Positions 13,209 to 24,900 of a DNA stretch of 64,000 nt are shown piece by piece; the stretch's first letter is position 1, and every line of letters begins with the position of its first letter. The notes under the pieces are model-generated. The model worked only from the letters and a program-made list of their open reading frames with translations. It was not told where the DNA came from and did not search any database. The translations under genes were made by a program, and so were the position numbers. This DNA comes from Lepidonotus clava (Eukaryota > Annelida > Polychaeta > Phyllodocida > Polynoidae): NCBI GenBank assembly GCA_936440205.1, contig OW387140.1:23991659-24055658 (forward strand). Direction: 5' to 3'.

Positions 13209-13703
13209 CTATTTTAGTGTTTTAGCTAGGGAGAAAATCCGATCAGAAAGATGATTTTTATATAAAGATGAAAAGTTTACCTTCCTATACATTGACTCTA
13301 AATGTATTAATCTAATTGGATCCTTGATGTCCAATTTTACATTTCCAGTATTTTTTATACCCTTCACAGTCATTTTTATGTGCTTATCGGACCAGTCCGG
13401 TACAGGCAAGCCCTTAACATTATGGTAGAAGATCACCGCCTGGTAATAGTTAATAATTGAGGAGGCTTTCATATAAGATGAAAGGTAAGTTAAATATCTA
13501 CATGCTTGCTTTGAATTAATTTTATAAATAGGCCATTTAAATTTTTTACAGACCTTCTTGTAGCAAGCCCATTGTTTCCTCCTCAGCTTCAGTGTATTTG
13601 CAGAAACGGCGGCTTTCCTCAGCACCTTTGCCCTCATTTTTAAGGTCTTTTCGTCTGCAAAATTTAAAAATTTCATTGACACAGCACAAATTTGAACCTT
13701 CAA
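13209..13703 (-). pseudogene. Tyrosine recombinase segment of the DIRS-like element
   Basis: About 160 residues resembling the N-terminal, SAM-like DNA-binding half of DIRS/Ngaro recombinases: basic helices, a WACYKKVCKKF segment, and then a Y-L-T-Y-L-S-S and S-S-I-I-N-Y-Y-Q-A-V pattern. In this family the protein would cut and rejoin circular cDNA intermediates. The catalytic half (Arg...His-x-x-Arg...Tyr) is not recognisable in the neighbouring sequence. It overlaps the RT frame, an arrangement known in DIRS elements. Confidence 0.6.
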
Positions 13704-15780
13704 GGCATTTTCTGGCTTCCCCCTCCGTTTTTATATATAAAATTCTTGACAGTGTGTCGGCCACAAGGTTATTTTTTGTATTGATATAATGGGGAACCAT
13801 TCGAATTTGGTAAATTTTGCAAATCCAGAACAACTCCCTCAGCCATGCCATACATGTTGGGTTTGAGCTCACCCCCTTTTTGATCATATAAAATACCTGA
13901 GTATTATCAGTGAATATATTCACACTGTGTCCCCCTAGCTCATCTACCCATGACCTTATTCCAACCAAGATAGGCCATAATTCCAGCTCATTAATATTAG
14001 TTTTATCATAAATGTCGCAAGTTGGGGGACCCATTATATGATTACAGCTTGAATTCTCCAAGACAACTGGCTCATCCCAGGTTCCTGCAATCCAGTCCTG
14101 GCCCTTGTATATGGCATAGCCCTTTAGAGATGAATCTGACACAAGCGGGAGGTGATATTCTTTATATAATATTTTTCTCCGACCATTGAAGTTTTCACAG
14201 AAATTCCTCCACCATTTTAGATCATCCCTAGCCGCCTGTCCTATTTTGACTGCCTTTAAATTATTATTTAAAAGTACTTTGTACAAGTTAAATATCCTTC
14301 TGCAGTATACATTTCCGCCTGAGACTACGTGGGCGCAATGAGATAACAAGCCTCCTAGACTTTCCAACTCCTTTCTAGCAATGCTTGACTTTTCTGAAAA
14401 TTTTTCCAACAAAAATTTAAGTTTCTCTAATTTGTCTGCTGGTAGCCTAAGCTCCATTTCAATAGAATCGATATCTAAACCGAGATATCTGCATATTTGT
14501 GATGGTGGTGTAACCTTACCCCATGAGATATAGAAGCCTAAATATCTTAAAGTTTGTATCACTAAATTTTGTGCTCTTTCTGCCTCCATATAGGATGAAG
14601 CCACTACAATGAAATCATCCAAATAATTTACCACCTGTAAATTATATATATCCGATAATATGCTGTAAACAAACTCTGAAATTTGGTTAAAATACATTGG
14701 ACCTAAGCGCAGGCCAAAGGCTAATCTATTATCCTGGATGTATACCTCCTCTCCATCTATCTCCCATCTAAGACCCATATACTTTGTGTGGTCTGGATAA
14801 ATTGGAACTGCACGATAGGCTGACTTAATGTCCACTACACCCATATAGTCTCCCTTTTGTAGGATAGCTAGGACATTTTCTACACTTTTGTACTTAAATT
14901 CTTCAATGATATCATCACAAAAGTTATTTACTGAAATGGTTTTTGGCATGCTGCAATCTGTAATGGGTCTGACCCCCCCATCTGGCTTTGGAACTGCCCC
15001 TAAACTGTGTATACAATCCGGTTTCTCATCCACTATTTTTAGGTAACCTTCTGATAATTCATTCTGAATTATTTTGTCCATTTTTTCGAAGTTTTTTCCC
15101 TCATATACTGACTTGTAATTTTTACAATCGTAAATTAACTTCGTTTTTACCGCTCTGTCATCGACAATTTTGAAGCCATCTGATACATCGTTAACCATGT
15201 TACCAAATTTTTTCTTACATTCGTGAGACCCTAAGGACAGTATATACTGAAAACGACATGGTTTTAGTTGGGCCCGAGCATTGTCAATAAAGAATTCGCA
15301 CTGGCAGATGCCTTGCGCGCATTCCTCACGAACATGTACTACCCTTCCCGAAGGTGATTTGACAGACAATATTATTTTTTCTGAATAATTCTCGTAAGAT
15401 AACTTCTCAAGTGAGTTTCCAAATAAATCGCATACCGGCTTGTCCGGGATGACTTCGTCTGCACGAATATCAATATTAGAATGATGGATTTTAGCGAAAT
15501 CCCTACCTTTTTCGCGAAAAGGACTACTGCAAAATGAATTTTCACTCGCGTTCCCCGCATCCGCTTGTGTACTTTCCACCCCACTATCCGTGACGTCACC
15601 GGTTTTTGTACCGGCATCTGCCGCGTAAACTAGATCAAGCGGATCACAGCAGGCGTTTGCGGAGGCGCATTTTGATGCGTTTTCATTCGCATCTACCTCA
15701 AATACCCGACTAACATTTTTGTTTTCATTACCAAGAACACACTGGATTACCGTATCGGGACTACGGTGGTGTACTTTCAC
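13546..15780 (-). CDS. Reverse transcriptase-RNase H of the DIRS-like element
   Basis: A 744-codon frame. A Ser/Asp/Cys-rich N-terminal region (about 1-200) precedes the RT core (about 260-470). The core contains GAVPKPDGGVRPITD, VVDIKSAYR, a LAFGLRLGP motif and the YLDDF active site near residue 386. RNase H follows (about 535-680), with SDSS, NELELWP, FTDN and VADTLSRI motifs. The RT/RH order and motif spellings are those of DIRS/Ngaro elements, not LTR retroelements with a D,D35E integrase. The protein would copy element RNA to DNA. The element as a whole is broken. Confidence 0.85.
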   Translation of the reverse strand: MKVHHRSPDTVIQCVLGNENKNVSRVFEVDANENASKCASANACCDPLDLVYAADAGTKTGDVTDSGVESTQADAGNASENSFCSSPFREKGRDFAKIHHSNIDIRADEVIPDKPVCDLFGNSLEKLSYENYSEKIILSVKSPSGRVVHVREECAQGICQCEFFIDNARAQLKPCRFQYILSLGSHECKKKFGNMVNDVSDGFKIVDDRAVKTKLIYDCKNYKSVYEGKNFEKMDKIIQNELSEGYLKIVDEKPDCIHSLGAVPKPDGGVRPITDCSMPKTISVNNFCDDIIEEFKYKSVENVLAILQKGDYMGVVDIKSAYRAVPIYPDHTKYMGLRWEIDGEEVYIQDNRLAFGLRLGPMYFNQISEFVYSILSDIYNLQVVNYLDDFIVVASSYMEAERAQNLVIQTLRYLGFYISWGKVTPPSQICRYLGLDIDSIEMELRLPADKLEKLKFLLEKFSEKSSIARKELESLGGLLSHCAHVVSGGNVYCRRIFNLYKVLLNNNLKAVKIGQAARDDLKWWRNFCENFNGRRKILYKEYHLPLVSDSSLKGYAIYKGQDWIAGTWDEPVVLENSSCNHIMGPPTCDIYDKTNINELELWPILVGIRSWVDELGGHSVNIFTDNTQVFYMIKKGVSSNPTCMAWLRELFWICKIYQIRMVPHYINTKNNLVADTLSRILYIKTEGEARKCLEGSNLCCVNEIFKFCRRKDLKNEGKGAEESRRFCKYTEAEEETMGLLQEGL

Positions 15781-15930
15781 CGTAGGAGGAGAAGAACTAC
15801 GGCCTTGAAAGCCTAAACACGACTGATCAGCTAACCCCCGGGGCGTGACGTCATCGCTATCAGATAAGTTGAGAGCGTTACGAAGTTCAAAACAAACAAT
15901 GACTTGCTGACCAGATTTGATTTCCCCCTC

Positions 15931-16944
15931 CTATTTTTGGTCTTTTTTCGGGCCATTGCGGTAGCAATCCTTTTTTGAGTGACCTGATTTCTCGCAAATA
16001 ATGCAAATATGTGCCATATTACATTTTCCTTGGCACCCCTGGTCCGAATTGAACCTAAAACAAATCTTTTCGCCTGAGCCTGTACTGGCGTTACGACGAT
16101 TCTTGTTGTCCCGGTAAGACGTCTTACCGGAGCTGGCCTTGAAGGTATTTTCAAAACTGAAGTGGGAGAAAATTTCCTCCTGATCAACTGATGCAAACTG
16201 CGATACCCCTAGCCTATTTGCCCTCTCCCTTACAGCCCGGTCGTATTTGTTAAACGTGTCAAACGTATACATTTTCTTAGTGGCCTTCTCAGTTAGGACT
16301 TTTAAATGTTTTACTACGGGAGATGGGTCAGCTTTCTCGACGATTATTTTCTCTACTGTCTTAACACCTAACAGTAATATATCCTCTACACATTTCGGGT
16401 CATCGCCCTTAGCAAAGAACTTCTTTTGGGCAAATTTCTTTGTGCACTTTTTACCTTCCAGATGGTCGCTGACCGAAGAGGCGGCACAGGAACTGTCACT
16501 TGAGGACGATGAGGAGCTTGAGCTGCGTAACGGGGCCTTTTTCTTCACCGGCCGTCTCTTCTGCCGTCTTGGCTTCACGTCCTCCCACCCTGACGAGGAC
16601 CCATCATCAGATGACGGCTGGCTTGCCTTCGGATTACCGTCTCAAGCCGTCGTCTTGACGTCTCTGGCTGTCGCTGCCTTGACCAAGATTTCAATATTCT
16701 CCGCCATCCTGCTGACCGTCTTCTCCAGCTTCCCAATCCGTGCTCCTTGTTGCTTGAACATTTCTTCTCCCTTTTGACGGATTTGGAAAACGTCATGGGC
16801 TGTACCCTGCTGCTCCTTCAATTGCGCACCCGTAGATTGTGCAACCTTGCACTTTTTCCCCGTGGGGGCGGCGTGCCTGTTTTTGCAGTTACGACAAAAA
16901 TTAAAGCCTGCCATTGCCCGGAATTTCACGGAACTACGTACCAA
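15931..16944 (-). pseudogene. Gag-like region of the DIRS-like element
   Basis: The upstream part has a Cys-x2-Cys cluster (FCRNCKNRH) followed by a predicted coiled-coil-prone segment. The downstream part is basic, has a long serine run, and ends in a zinc-binding cluster of the form C-x-F-N...GC-x2-KC-x3-H-x-C-x2-C-x4-H-x4-C. That Cys/His arrangement is typical of first-ORF proteins of tyrosine-recombinase retrotransposons, which package element RNA. The region is broken. Confidence 0.65.
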
Positions 16945-17110
16945 ATCTTCGTAACCGTCCTCTCACAAGGTTAGTAGAAGCCTTTCTACCAATAAACCGC
17001 TTCCCCAGCCGGTCGTAACCTATCAGCGATGTGAGCAGGTCGGTGGTGCGGGAGCAACTGAATTCTAACGGTTGGCCTCCCAATTTATATAGTCACATGT
17101 CAACAGATCT

Positions 17111-17640
17111 GCGTAACCACGGTAACAGAATGGTTACGTCACTCGCCTGCTCCCGGAAATAACAATTTTAAGGTCTCGGAACCCAAAATATTACTATATA
17201 AGTTGCCAAAACGTATTAATGTGTTGTAATAGCCCCTGGTCATTACTATTGGCCAAAGGCCCACATCCCTCCAAAACGTTTTAGAAAAAGATTAAATAGC
17301 AATAATTCATGTGAAAACATGTCATGATTATTCAAATCGACATATGATGCTGAACATGAAGTGTTCCTACAGCAAAAAAAGTAGAAAAAGTTTAGATTTA
17401 TGTAATATATCATCATGAGAAATACCCCCAAATTTGGCATGCATTTTCATGATTTTGCAAAGTTAAACAATTAACCTTTTTTAAGGTCAGTTAATCCAGA
17501 TAAAAAGTATTAGTTTGAAAACCTGAAGATACAAATCAACAGCTCTTGTATCATCAATGCACATTATAACAAAACAGGATTTTTTTTTATCAAAACTGGG
17601 ATTCTGTACACCAAGGTGAAATCATGAAAATAGATGACAA
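17111..17640. other. Non-coding stretch
   Basis: AT-rich, no supported gene and no clear repeat structure. It follows the presumed 5' end of the DIRS-like element. Confidence 0.35.
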
Positions 17641-17885
17641 ACACCGGTGTTTGGAGCCTCCACCACTCAGAAATGCTGGCTTTTGGAGGCCCCTTTTTCT
17701 TACCCCATCAGTGCGTTTTGGGGGTCCTTTCACAGAAAATACTGGCGTTTAGAGGGCTCTTTTTTCACCTGCATCAGTGCGTTTTGGTTGTCTTCTGACA
17801 GAAAATACTGGCGTTTAGAGTACCGTTTTTACTACCCACATCAGTACGTTTTGGGGGTGCTGCCACAGAAAGTACTGGCGGTCCT
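17640..17885. repeat. 66-bp tandem repeat, about four copies
   Basis: CTGGCG/CTGGCT recurs at 17676, 17742, 17808 and 17875, giving a period of 66-67 bp. The unit core runs AGAAAATACTGGCGTTTAGAG, then a T-rich stretch, then CATCAGTGCGTTTTGG. The period is divisible by three, so the plus strand stays open with a 22-residue repeat (...ISAFW.....RKYWRLE...). There is no start context or flanking coding signal, so I treat it as a satellite-like repeat. The period is exactly twice that of the 33-bp array near 2.1 kb, but the units are unrelated in sequence. Confidence 0.85.
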
Positions 17886-19130
17886 AAGGATAGAACTCTC
17901 AGTACGAGGTGTTGAGGCAGCAGAGTGACTGCATGCATCACTCTGCACTGAGAACCCTCTCCACTCCTTCCACAGGTGGATCAAGAAAATGATAGAGGGG
18001 GCCCCACAAACATAAATGTACAGGGGGAGGGGGCCCCCCACAGACATGATTCAACAGGGGAATAGGGGCGGGGGCACGGCCTGTTCGAGGTGCCCCTGGA
18101 TCTGCCCCTGCCTTTTCTCGTTAGAGACGTTTCAATTGGCAGAGTAACCTCATGGTGCTTGGGATTTGGTGCTGCTGATTTTGTCATACTTTGGCTTCTC
18201 ATAGCTTTAATATTGATCAAAAGCACAAACAGTTCGTGAAGGAGAAGTAGCCTAATACCACATGGACATGGATGTGTTAAATCTTAGATTTTTATACATG
18301 TTTCATTTTTTTAGGATTTAATGAAAAATCAGAATATTTTATTCCCATTTTAAAAATTCCCATAGTTTACTCTTAATATCTTAGCTAATGCTTTCCCCCA
18401 AGGTCTCCAAATTTCTGTCCTGATAAGGGGAGATGTCAAAATTCTCCACAGCAGGTTGAAGCCAATGGTCAGTGACAGTCTAGCATTTGGCCACCATTAA
18501 GGCCTTCTGAAGGTTGCAACCGACTGCAGTTAGCTGCAGCCTGATATGAGGAGGGTGGAGGCACTATCTTAATGACCATTTTATCATACAACTAATGAAA
18601 AAACTGAGATAGGCTCATGTCTGGTACCCCTAATGAGATAGCAATAGGGGTTTAGAGTGTTGCAGCCAGTTCTGGCTAATAGGGATAATAACTTTGTACA
18701 TTTTGTAAATATATGCTAATCATTGTAACCCTGAAAACCAGGGGCAACCTTGAAGTTTATTGCAAATTAAACCCTAAAAAACACTAACATCCTGCTGCAG
18801 CCTGTCACAGCATCTCAGGTTCACAGCATCTGAATTTTGGTGTTTCCCCTAACTCAGTAGAATTAGGAGTGAACTAGGTTTTTATGGTGATCAATTGTTA
18901 AGTCCACCTGACAGCTCTGAGCTCATTCAACTACCCTGGTCCCAGTGGCAGATCATCCAGATGCAGCTTTTTGAAAAGATGGGGGGGGGGGGGGGCAATA
19001 GAGAGAAGGTTGGTCCCCTATTTCCAAAATACTAGATTTAAAAAATCTAAATTTGCCCCAAAAAATGGGGAGGGGGAAAACAGTGTCTAAAATTAAGGAT
19101 ATACTTTGTGCACCCACCAGGTGCACAATC
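17886..19130. other. Non-coding; G-rich tracts
   Basis: No supported gene. G/C-rich patches occur at 17990-18110, and a run of 15 G lies at 18981-18995, which is liable to length error in assembly. From about 19060 to 19130 and again from 19470 to 19520 there are inverted G-rich/C-rich blocks around a CAGTGTC / GACACTG pair. These suggest an older inverted-repeat element into which the MITE at 19131-19315 inserted. Confidence 0.4.
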
Positions 19131-19315
19131 CAGGGGTGTGCAAATGCTCGCACATTCGCACCAATGTGCGAATTTTGGTACAGAATGTGCGAATTTTTTG
19201 CCCAAATTTATATAGGAAAGTGGAAATGCTGTACAAAAATGTCCGAAATTTTGACTAGGCTGTGCGAATTTAGATGGTAGTTTTGCGAAAATAAATTGGG
19301 ATCTGCACACCCCTG
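19131..19315. mobile_element. hAT-like MITE with target duplication
   Basis: 185 bp beginning CAGGGGTGTGCA and ending TGCACACCCCTG. The hexamer ACAATC lies immediately before and after it (19125-19130 and 19316-19321). If the ends are set one base in, the flanks match at 7 of 8 positions, as expected of an 8-bp hAT duplication. The interior repeats (T)GTGCGAATTT. No coding capacity. Confidence 0.8.
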
Positions 19316-19635
19316 ACAATCCCTCAAGCTGTGCACCTGAAACTTGGTCAGTGCAACCTCCTATATAGGAATAATTATAGGCCTAAAACTTGTGCACATT
19401 CCAGGTGCACACCTCTCAAAATCGTGCAACCGTCAACGGGAATGTGCGAGCCGGGTGCAGGGCGCAGCTACATTTCGGACACTGGGAACACCACCCCACC
19501 CCCCTTTCCCCTCTAAATCCTCCCCTCTAAATCCACCAATTGGTCTTAGAGACATTGTAATAGCACGAGGAAACTGTGCATCTGTCAATTCTTCCTACAA
19601 CGGATGGCTGATTTATAGTATTTTAAGCACCTGCA

Positions 19636-19747
19636 TACCCAGCCAAGGATGTGACATCGAAGAACATTCTAATAACATCGCAGAACATCACAGAACGTTA
19701 TTAGAACATCACAGAACGTGATCATTACGTCGCGCCTTGGCTGGGTA
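19636..19747. mobile_element. 112-bp TA-flanked MITE
   Basis: TA-CCCAGCCAAGG...CCTTGGCTGGG-TA. Inside is a second inverted pair (ATTCTAATAAC...GTTATTAGAAC) around repeated AGAACATCACAGAACG-like sequence, so most of the element can fold back. TA at both edges fits Tc1/mariner-type insertion. Very short and non-coding. Confidence 0.75.
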
Positions 19748-20270
19748 CTAATTTCACCAATTTTGGTGACAAAACCCCAAGAAAAACTATTGAAAATCAT
19801 TGAATAATTGTGATATATCAACATATATCAACATAATGAATGAACTCTCAAAAAACTTATATGAAACACTTATTATTACAAAAATATATATGGCTACAGA
19901 TTTAAAGAATAATGATGATTTGTAGTTTTTCTTCATGTCAAACTAGAAATAGTGACATGATTAATGAGAATTCCTATGCTGAAGCCTTGTGATTTGTCGA
20001 TATAATACACAGCATGCATCCTGGTCAAAGCTAACCTGCAAGTGGCTGTCTGTGATAGGGTGTATTATTGTAATACATGCTGCTCCATTCATGAGTCAAA
20101 TCTTGCGATTCAACATGTTGCTGTCCTTGAGTTGGCCCAGCTACTTCTAAAGTAAAGAAGGCTATAATGGCAAAATTGTGGAGTTTGGAAGTAAGTGGGT
20201 AACCTTCAGTTGGATTTAAGTGACATAAAGTATTAAGTTTAAATAAAATTGTAACATATAAAATGCTAAC
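19748..20270. other. Non-coding stretch
   Basis: AT-rich, no gene or repeat structure that I can support. Confidence 0.35.
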
Positions 20271-21614
20271 CTCTAGACCCCAAGCACCCCTGAATATCCT
20301 GAAGCAATATCTCTAAAGTACCCTTTAAGTATCTTTACGATATCCCCCAAATATCCCCAAATTATTTCAATATCATCCCTAAAATATCACTAAACCATAC
20401 CAAGAGTATCTCCTTACTAACCATGAAGCATACTTAAACTGTCCCAAAACTATTCCCAAAAATCTTACCATATAGACATAGTGTCTCCCAATTATCCACA
20501 AAATATCCATGAAGTATCCTTAATTGATCTCAAATCATCATCAAATTATCCCTAGACTATCTCCAAAGTATCCCAAGTGGTCCATCACATAATCTTCTCC
20601 CTGTTGCGAGGGTTGGCACATACAGCAAGATCCATCACTGTTCAACAGCGAGACCCATGGTTTGACCACCTGTTTATTTAATGTGTAAGGGGGGCATTCT
20701 GGGGTCTGTATATTAATATTCTGTTTTCAGTGGGTGATAGCTATGCTCTCCAGCTTATGATATGTATAGGAGGCAAGTGGCCGAAATGTATTTTTAATAA
20801 ATCAATTGTGTTCAAAATGTGTACAAAAACATTGCTGTTGCGAGGATTTGCACATGGAAACCTTAAGGATATTGCTGTTGCAAGACCAATAACTAAGTTC
20901 TCACTGTACTCTCACTGTTGCAAGGGTTTGGTTATGTGAGAAGGCACAGACAATCTTCAAAGTATCTCCAAACTATCCCTAGATTATCTATAAATTATTA
21001 AATTATCCCTTTACTATCTTGAAAAATTATCCCTTTAATTATCCTTTGACTATTCTGAAAAGTATACCCAAACTATCTCCATTATTATCCCCTGACTATC
21101 CCCAAAGTATCACCAAAAGATACCCAAGAATCCCTAAAGTATCTCCTAAGTATCTGCAAAATATCCCCAATGGATCCCTTGACTATCCCCAAAGTATCAC
21201 CAAACGATACCCAAGTATCCCTAAAGTATCCCCTCAGTATCTGTAAAGTATCCGCAATGGTTCCCCAGACTATCTAAATAATATCTCCAAACTATCGCAC
21301 AGATATCTCCAAACTATTCGCAAATTGTCCCCAATGTATCCTAAAAAATTCCCAAATGTTCACCAAACTTTCCTTAAACTGTACCAAAAATATCCCCAAA
21401 GTGTCACCCAACTATACTCAAGGTATCCTTTAACTATTGCCAAAGGATCTCCAGACTATCCCAAAAAGTGTCCCCAAACTTTCACAAACCTATCTCCAAA
21501 CTATGCCCAACATATCCCCAAAGGATCACCCAAAATATACCCATGATATCGTTGAACTATCCCTAAACTTTGGCAAAACCATCCCAAAACTATGCCTAAC
21601 ATATGCCCAAAGTG
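20270..21614. repeat. Degenerate satellite, left part
   Basis: Irregular array of (A/C)AA(A/G/C)TATCCCC-type words with a roughly 10-bp rhythm, interrupted at about 20600-20940 by other sequence. A higher-order unit of 87 bp is clear: GACTATC recurs at 21094, 21181 and 21268, with closely similar sequence between. The array stops at 21614 at the edge of the 10-kb transposon and resumes at 31620. The resumed sequence (CCAAAGTGCCACCCCACTAT...) closely resembles the array at 21393-21435, so the transposon inserted into it. Open frames here are artefacts. Confidence 0.85.
20600..20940. other. Non-satellite block inside the satellite
   Basis: Sequence unlike the array. It contains several copies of a (C/A)TGTTGC(G/A)AGG(G/A)TTTG(G/C)-like word (near 20606, 20836 and 20915). 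Possibly an inserted repeat; no gene supported. Confidence 0.35.
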
Positions 21615-21660
21615 CCCAGGGGTTTGACTTGATTTATTTACGCCCGTATGTGTGTGTCGA
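21615..21660 (+). repeat. Left inverted end of the 10-kb transposon
   Basis: Begins CCCAGGGGTTTGACTT and ends ATGTGTGTGTCGA. It is paired with 31573-31619 on the other strand. CCATTTTGAGGGA motifs follow near 21677 and 21748 and may be transposase-binding subterminal repeats. Confidence 0.8.
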
Positions 21661-21815
21661 GGATTCAGAAAGATACCCATTTTGAGGGACCTCCATATTC
21701 ACAAAACATACCCATAATGATGGGCTTGCTTGTAGAAAATACCCCATTTTGAGGGAACGAGACAGAATTATCATAATCAAACCAGCACTGACTCTGTACT
21801 ACATACCTACACATC

Positions 21816-21821
21816 TTTAAT
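21816..21821 (-). terminator. Possible polyadenylation signal (ATTAAA)
   Basis: ATTAAA on the minus strand about 170 bases after the stop codon of the transposon gene. It is the commonest variant of AATAAA. No canonical AATAAA lies nearer. Confidence 0.35.
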
Positions 21822-21988
21822 AGTATTGACAACTTTTTATAAAGAACAATGGTCCTGAAAAAACATCCTGTAATAACATTGAGTAACATGATGAAACAGT
21901 TATCACCTACCTTAGAATCACAGCTTTTAGATCAATACATCCGGGGTATTAGCTTCCCAAAGTTAATGTTATATATGGTCACTTATCT

Positions 21989-24900
21989 TCACAGTGGTTT
22001 GGTGTAATTAGAAACAAAATTATTGAGTTCCTTGCGATCAAGTTCATCAAGTTTATAGTTTTTTGATGAAGGCAGGTATTGTAGTTTCACACCCATGATA
22101 ACAGCCCAAATGCTGTAGTCCGTTATTTGTGTTGGATGGTACTGATATCCTCTTTTTGTTTTCCTGTACATTCCCAAGGTGAATGTCACATTTGTGTATT
22201 TGGCGCTATCCTCTAGAGATACAGGCCTTTTATATTCTACCTTCCCAGCTACTCCCTTATTCCGTATCCGCAACACCCTTCCAATGAGATAGGTGTATTT
22301 ACTCCCAGTTTCAACCAGGACAGCACAGTCTTGATGTCGTCCTATTGTTGTCCTGAAGTCTATCTCATCATTCTCAGTATTTGTTTGTGTTTCAGAAGCA
22401 TGGCTTTGTACCCGTTTCAGTCTATCCTTTGATAAATCAGGAGTATTGTTCAGCTGAGACATAATCGTTGACTTGTGTATGATCCCTGGAATATGAGAAA
22501 TTTATATTTTGATAAAACATCACATAAGAACAAAATGTCAATAAAAAAAACAGGTTGATGAAGTATATTGTTTTCGAGAATGTACATGTGAAATAAGATT
22601 CTTTTTTTTTACAGCAATTGCCCTACAATATCTGTTATATTAAATGTGTTCAATCATCCTTACCAAAACAGGGTGTATGAATATGCACTTAAGTGCTATT
22701 ACTTATTCTTCATATAAATGTGTTACTTACCAACACCTGGAACTTCTATTGTCTGGGAGAATGCTTCATCAACATCATCTAGATGCTGTCTCAGATCTAC
22801 TGCAAGGCCTACATCTATGTCACGAGCATCTGTAGTTATAATGTAGCCAACCAATTAATTGTATCATTATTTGATATGAGTCTACACATAAGAAAATTAG
22901 CAACATTTCAGAATATGAGCTCAATAAATGTTTACATCAAGATGAACATTTCCAGACTGGAAAGACCTCTGAAGAGTTGGCTCGATGCTAAACTACTACT
23001 GCAAACAATTAAACACATTTAATTCATAACCACAACATGAATACTAGAGATGTCTGAATACTTCCCGGCCTGCTAGTGACAGTGTTCTTGATAAATAAGA
23101 ACTTTTATATCTAGTTAGCAAAACTTTATCACAAGTTGTCCTTCTCATTAAGAAATTTGAGCCACAGCATTGACTCACCAACCTACCATCATCATCTACC
23201 AGTGGTGTGTTGGAATTGGGATCAGGCTCATTGGACATACTTTTGAGGAAAGCACTTTCTTCATGTGGAGTCATTTTGTGTGGCTGGTAGAACCATGCAT
23301 CTTGCACACAATGCACAACACCAGGCCCTCCTCCATTGTCATCATCTCCTCTTGTACCATTTTGTGCAGCATAATTCCTATCAAGAGGTTTCATCCCTAT
23401 TTCAGGAAGATAAATTTAACATAAAATGATATCTTCTATAGAAAAACACATTTAAGAATATTCTTTTTACACATTTATATTATCAGAACATTTATGTTTG
23501 AGAATTCTTTACAGGATCCGAGACAATAGACTAATGAGAAATGCACATGAAAATATGATTATTATGGATACTAAAGCATATTGCAAGATATGAAATTAAA
23601 AATTTGAAGATACTTTACGAACCTAATTGCCTACACTTTTCCTGTGCAGACAGTAGCCCTTGGTTCCAGGCATCTTCGAGCTCCTTGTCTGTCGGCCAAT
23701 CTTTAAGACTGGGTCTTTGCATTGGTATTTCATGCCCCTTGTGCCATATATTTTCCTGCTTCTTGTGACCCTTTGGCACCATTGGAGCTGATGAATCTGC
23801 CCTCATTGCAAGAAGTGTATTCATACTAGATTGATTTTGCAGCATGTCTCCAAAACTATAGTTGTGTTTATTCATGACAAAAGATCCGTTCTGTGAAAAA
23901 AAATCTTCACAGCAGTCACTTCCACTCATGCTAAGGCAAACTGGGTGACCAGGAGCAAAGTCCCTAGAAGCCTTTATCAGGAGAACAGCTGCATGACAGC
24001 TAAGGATGACATCTTGGAAGCACTGCCTTGTTAAGAAGTTCTCTTTTAAAGTCAAGTTCTCTTGGTTGTAGACCCACCATCTCCATATTCTCAGAAAGTT
24101 TGCGACTGTTGATGCATATTCTACTCTTTTTAACAAAGTGGCTGCAAAAGAGCAGAATATCTCAACAAACAGCCAACAGATTTCCAAATAGACAGTCGTT
24201 CCTAGAACATCATGTGGTCTTGTGTTATCCCTCTGGATAATCTGCAAGCATTCTCTGACCTTCGGGAAGAACATCCTCTGTGCTGAAGCCCAGTTTTGTC
24301 TATCCTGTCTTTCCACATCTTCTTTCCTCAGACCATGTTGAAGGATTGGAAATTGCTGAGTTACAAGCTCCAAATGGGACATATGAACCAAGTGTCCTCC
24401 GATGTTCAATGTCCTTGAAGCATGATCCAATGGGTAAGTCAGTTTTTTTCCACAATGGATGTAGTCCTGGTTGCTGATCCCAATAGAATACACATTCCCT
24501 TCTTCATCTAATTTGAGCTCTGCACATACTGTGAAGGTCTCACAGTTCAATGAGTATGATGTGTCAGTTTGATTTCCATAAGCTCTAATTTCCATGGCCT
24601 TTCTTCTCCTAGAGTCCCCATCTGAACCTTTTGAGGCTAGTGGACATCTAATCACTGGAAACACATGCTGAAGGTATTTGGCTTCAATTTCATCCCATAG
24701 GGAAAGTGAGTCCACATGGGTAAATGTGTTGCAGGTTGCCATGAGAAAAATTACAACAGCAGGGATTTCTGGATGAAGTGGATTCAGAATTGATACATGG
24801 GCATTGTGGGCAATGACACTTGTCTGAAAAAAATGACTGAGGCATTCATAGCTGGTCTCACTATTTCCAAGAACCATATGGTATCCTGGAATGCATTTAT

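Larger units (their letters stand above)
13130..17110 (-). mobile_element. DIRS-like tyrosine-recombinase retrotransposon (broken fossil)
   Basis: On the minus strand, in order: a gag-like region with a Cys/His zinc-binding cluster, a reverse transcriptase-RNase H reading frame, and a tyrosine-recombinase-like segment overlapping the end of the RT frame, as is common in the DIRS group. A TATA-like sequence lies near 17085-17096 upstream of the gag region. I could not define terminal repeats, so both limits are approximate. The copy is broken (about three breaks), but the long RT frame suggests it is not ancient. The gene order, with the recombinase last instead of an integrase, distinguishes it from Gypsy/Copia elements. 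Confidence 0.8.

Noticed and set aside
14988-16777. Plus-strand open frames opposite the DIRS-like genes
   Set aside because: Shadows of the minus-strand RT and gag regions.
18981-18995. Run of 15 G as a functional quadruplex
   Set aside because: A single homopolymer run is prone to sequencing error and has no partner runs close by.
21019-21685. Pro/Tyr/Ser-rich open frames
   Set aside because: They lie wholly in the degenerate satellite and reflect its words.
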